A stretch of DNA of 5,168 nucleotides. Origin: Lysobacteraceae bacterium (GTDB taxonomy: Bacteria > Pseudomonadota > Gammaproteobacteria > Xanthomonadales > Xanthomonadaceae). Below, piece after piece: positions 4,501 to 5,168 of the stretch. Where the stretch lies: positions 1,152-6,319 of the forward strand of contig DMID01000032.1 of NCBI GenBank assembly GCA_003449195.1, read 5' to 3'. Position 1 is the stretch's first letter. Every line of letters begins with the position of its first letter. The translations under genes were made by a program, and so were the position numbers. A model generated the notes under the pieces. The model was not told the origin of the DNA and made no database searches. It worked only from the letters and a program-made list of their open reading frames with translations.

Positions 4501-5168
4501 ACGACTTCACCGCACGGGTTACCGATGCCAACGGTTTCACCGGCACACGGGCGTATTCGATCAGTGTCACGTCTTCGGCGCAGGCGATCACGGCCTTTGT
4601 CGCAACGCCGACGGCGCCGGTGTATGCCGATGGCGGCACATTCACCGTGTCGGCTCACGGCGGTGCTTCGGGAAATCCGGTGGTGTTCACCAGCCTGAGC
4701 TCATCTGTCTGCGTGGTGCAGGGCGCCACCGTCACCATGCGCGCGGCCGGCATGTGCTCGCTGGCGGCCGAGCAGGCCGGCAATGCCATGTATGCGGCGG
4801 CGGCCCAGGTGCGGCTGGACGTGGGCATTGCGGCGGCCATTCCGTCGATGACATGGCTGGACGGCCTCAGCAAGACCTATGGCGAGGCCGATTTCGACCT
4901 GCCCGATCCGCACAGCAACAGCACCGGTGCTTTCACCTTCACCAGTTCCGACCCGGCCGTGGCACGGGTCAGCGGGCGTACCGTGACGCTGGTGGCCCAG
5001 GGCAGTGCCACGCTGATCGCCACGCAGGCGGCGGCAGGCAACTATGCGGGCACCACGGCATCGGTGCGGCTGGTGGTGGGCGCACGGCCGGACCCGGTGG
5101 CCGATCGCCAGGTGACCGGCGGCGTGCAGGCCCCGGGCGATGGCGGCCCGCGGGTCGGGCAGGGGGAG
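1431..5168 (+). CDS. Large modular Ig-like surface protein, probable autotransporter passenger/adhesin (3' end cut by window)
   Basis: One frame runs without a stop for 1246 codons to the last base; an in-frame TGA at 1392-1394 and no other start between make ATG 1431 the first possible start. The protein is rich in Thr, Gly, Ala and Ser, as expected of an exported beta-rich protein. Order by residue: signal peptide to about 49; unassigned domain 50-157 with Cys129 and Cys155; cadherin-like 162-254 with DADSGD (189-194), DN (208-209) and D240 as possible calcium ligands; IPT/TIG 258-340; Ig-like type A 343-466 (VGDQITIRVQFD, YTVQAGD); Ig-like type B 466-573 (NYTVTFSEAV, DANDFTL); FN3 576-662; second type A 665-780; three putative-Ig (He_PIG) repeats 781-867, 868-962 and 963-1047; two MBG/Big-like modules 1050-1131 (Cys1094, Cys1109) and 1137-1217; linker from 1219 beginning RPDPVAD. 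In xanthomonads such a linker, as I recall, leads into a type V autotransporter barrel; that part is missing here. Adhesion or biofilm is inferred; no catalytic domain is visible. It is transcribed separately from the glyoxalase gene, judged by the 392-base gap. Confidence 0.85.
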   Translation, partial: MKSSCAALSVATGIASSLRSSRNAMSRARKLFAVSLGLLLLAFIQPALAVTAYVTFNTASGYLANGNQFPGEIIFFRSSVANAGNDYEAIPGRLTISGNVTNAAVDLGSTGGYFTAGFNNNQASSAMGCTTSPINYFTSTPNLASNATFNVTITCTTPNSAPTDITLSNATVSTTAGSNAVVGTLSATDADSGDTFTYSLVSGTGSTDNALFTISGNTLRVTNAAALAAGSHSVRIRVTDSGNAFYEMAFAITAMPPPTVTSLSPVFGLVTGGTTVTITGTGFTGATAVAFGGTAAAGFTINSDTQITATAPAGSAGTVDVRVTTPGGTSATGVADHYTYAAPPTVASIAFIAGGGPFKVGDQITIRVQFDKNVVITGSPTLLLETGLIDRVATALTIGGNFVDFRYTVQAGDQSADLDYQSSNALSANGGTIGDATGNVAVLTLPAPGTAGSLGSGFNFVVDGVAPVVTGIVPDAGATAAATSVNYTVTFSEAVTGVDANDFTLTSTGTAFGSIAGVSTSNNLTYTVTVNTITGNGTLRLDLKSSGTGIQDLVGNAVSGGFTSGTTHTVAMATVPGAPTIATATAGNAQATVSFTAPASDGGAAITSYTVMSSPGGITAAGNASPITITGLTNGTAYTFTVTATNSMGPGMASSPSASVTPGTAPVVISVAVPANGRYVTGQNLDFTVNWDQAVIITPPAQISLVIGSATVVADYLSGSGTSATTFRHTVQAGEVDDDGIAVGALASPGGPIRAAVSGIGAMLTLNSVGSTAGVLVGAPTLVLIPPSLPGAMAGIAYNQTLGTLGGTAPYSYAVTAGTLPAGLTLSAGGVLSGTPTAAGMFNVMITATDSNAYTGSQAYALLVLPPMLALTPAAATLPAATASSAYSQSFAATGGSAPYSYAVTAGALPAGLTLNAATGVLSGTPTAAGTFNVSITATDSSTGTGAPFTASKAYTLTVAAPSLVIEQASLPDASGDQAYSQQLTVQGGAAPYRFDVSAGSLPTGLSLSASGQLSGKPTVAGHYDFTARVTDANGFTGTRAYSISVTSSAQAITAFVATPTAPVYADGGTFTVSAHGGASGNPVVFTSLSSSVCVVQGATVTMRAAGMCSLAAEQAGNAMYAAAAQVRLDVGIAAAIPSMTWLDGLSKTYGEADFDLPDPHSNSTGAFTFTSSDPAVARVSGRTVTLVAQGSATLIATQAAAGNYAGTTASVRLVVGARPDPVADRQVTGGVQAPGDGGPRVGQGE
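1905..2192 (+). other. Cadherin-like module within the surface protein
   Basis: Residues about 159-254 begin APTDITLSN and follow the bacterial cadherin-like pattern: VGTLSATDADSGD, then DNALFTISGNTL, then HSVRIRVTDSG. The acidic positions D189, D191, D194, D208 and D240 match places where such repeats bind calcium. It is a single copy, whereas cadherin repeats usually occur in arrays, so calcium may act at the junction with the following TIG module. Calcium binding is inferred. Confidence 0.6.
2202..2450 (+). other. IPT/TIG module within the surface protein
   Basis: Residues 258-340 show the classic TIG pattern: PTVTSLSPVFGLVTGGTTVT, then ITGTGF, VAFGGTAA, DTQITATAPAGSAGTVDVRV, and the closing TPGGTS and YTYA. 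This is an Ig-like fold common in bacterial surface proteins. Confidence 0.85.
3156..3416 (+). other. Fibronectin type III module within the surface protein
   Basis: Residues 576-662 read PGAPTIATATAGNAQATVSF, APASDGGAAITSYTV, ITITGLTNGTAYTFTVTATN. These are the standard FN3 strands with the conserved Tyr in the L-NGTAYTF segment. The module separates the type B Ig-like module from the second type A module. Confidence 0.85.
3771..4571 (+). repeat. Three tandem putative-Ig (He_PIG) repeats within the surface protein
   Basis: Three in-frame copies start near residues 781, 868 and 963. Each has the order AYxQxL, GGxAPYxxxVxAGxLPxGL, then LSGxPTxAGxxxxxxxxTD. The APY motif recurs at residues 809, 898 and 991, giving periods of 89 and 93 residues. 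Copies 1 and 2 are close at DNA level (compare 3855-3984 with 4122-4254), sharing for example the string GTGCTGTCGGG; copy 2 has one extra codon in its middle. Copy 3 has diverged more. Similar copies can recombine and change repeat number. Confidence 0.8.
4578..5081 (+). other. Two terminal Ig-like (MBG/Big-like) modules and start of the linker
   Basis: Module 1 (residues 1050-1131) has the pattern YADGGTFTVSAHGGASGNPV, FTSLSSSVCVV, AAGMCSLAAEQAGNAMYAAA, with Cys1094 and Cys1109 likely forming a disulfide across adjacent strands after export. Module 2 (1137-1217) reads WLDGLSKTYGEADFDLP, then FTSSDPAVARVSGRTVTLV and ATQAAAGNYAGT. Both belong to the family of repeats that commonly precede the barrel in xanthomonad autotransporters (from memory). 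The two are related in layout but not identical. Confidence 0.65.

Noticed and set aside
3771..4571. CRISPR-like or non-coding tandem array
   Set aside because: The repeats are about 270 bases long, in frame and translate to conserved He_PIG domains, so they are protein-domain repeats.
3597..4658. Long open frame on the minus strand (353 codons) opposite the He_PIG repeats
   Set aside because: The product is an Arg/Gln/His-rich low-complexity string with repeats that mirror the sense-strand He_PIG repeats. It is a shadow of the sense frame.

Overview
The window looks like a fragment of a high-GC gammaproteobacterial chromosome, most likely from the Xanthomonadaceae (Stenotrophomonas, Xanthomonas, Lysobacter and relatives). 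This assignment is inferred from three things: base composition (about 63-73% GC in the conserved genes), the style of the glyoxalase and SDR proteins, and an RPDP-containing linker near the end of a large repeat-rich surface protein. All convincing genes lie on the + strand. Both window edges cut through genes, so it may be a short draft contig.

Layout: (1) Positions 1-453 hold the C-terminal half of a short-chain dehydrogenase/reductase that closely resembles the SDR domain of animal HSDL2. (2) Positions 454-615 are a short intergenic gap with a GC-only hairpin and the ribosome binding site of the next gene. (3) Positions 616-1038 encode a complete 140-residue glyoxalase I (lactoylglutathione lyase, VOC superfamily) with all four metal ligands. 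(4) Positions 1039-1430 are a 392-base intergenic region. It holds a possible terminator hairpin, an imperfect 14-base direct repeat with an 18-base period, a weak promoter candidate and a palindrome. (5) From 1431 to the window end, one uninterrupted frame of 1246 codons encodes an exported, modular, Thr/Gly/Ala-rich surface protein: signal peptide, an unassigned N-terminal domain, and then a chain of about ten beta-sandwich modules. These are cadherin-like, IPT/TIG, Ig-like type A, Ig-like type B, FN3, a second type A, three putative-Ig repeats, and two terminal Ig-like/MBG-like modules. The frame is still open at the last base. An autotransporter beta-barrel probably follows outside the window.

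The first two genes are cytoplasmic housekeeping or detoxification enzymes and may be co-transcribed. The large gene is separate: it has its own upstream region, and its first part has clearly lower GC (about 54% over 1621-1860). It is probably an adhesin or other cell-surface protein. No RNA gene, insertion sequence or CRISPR array was seen. The part most worth a second look is the large mosaic protein, including its unusual N-terminal domain, homopolymer tracts, repeat architecture and odd 3' edge.
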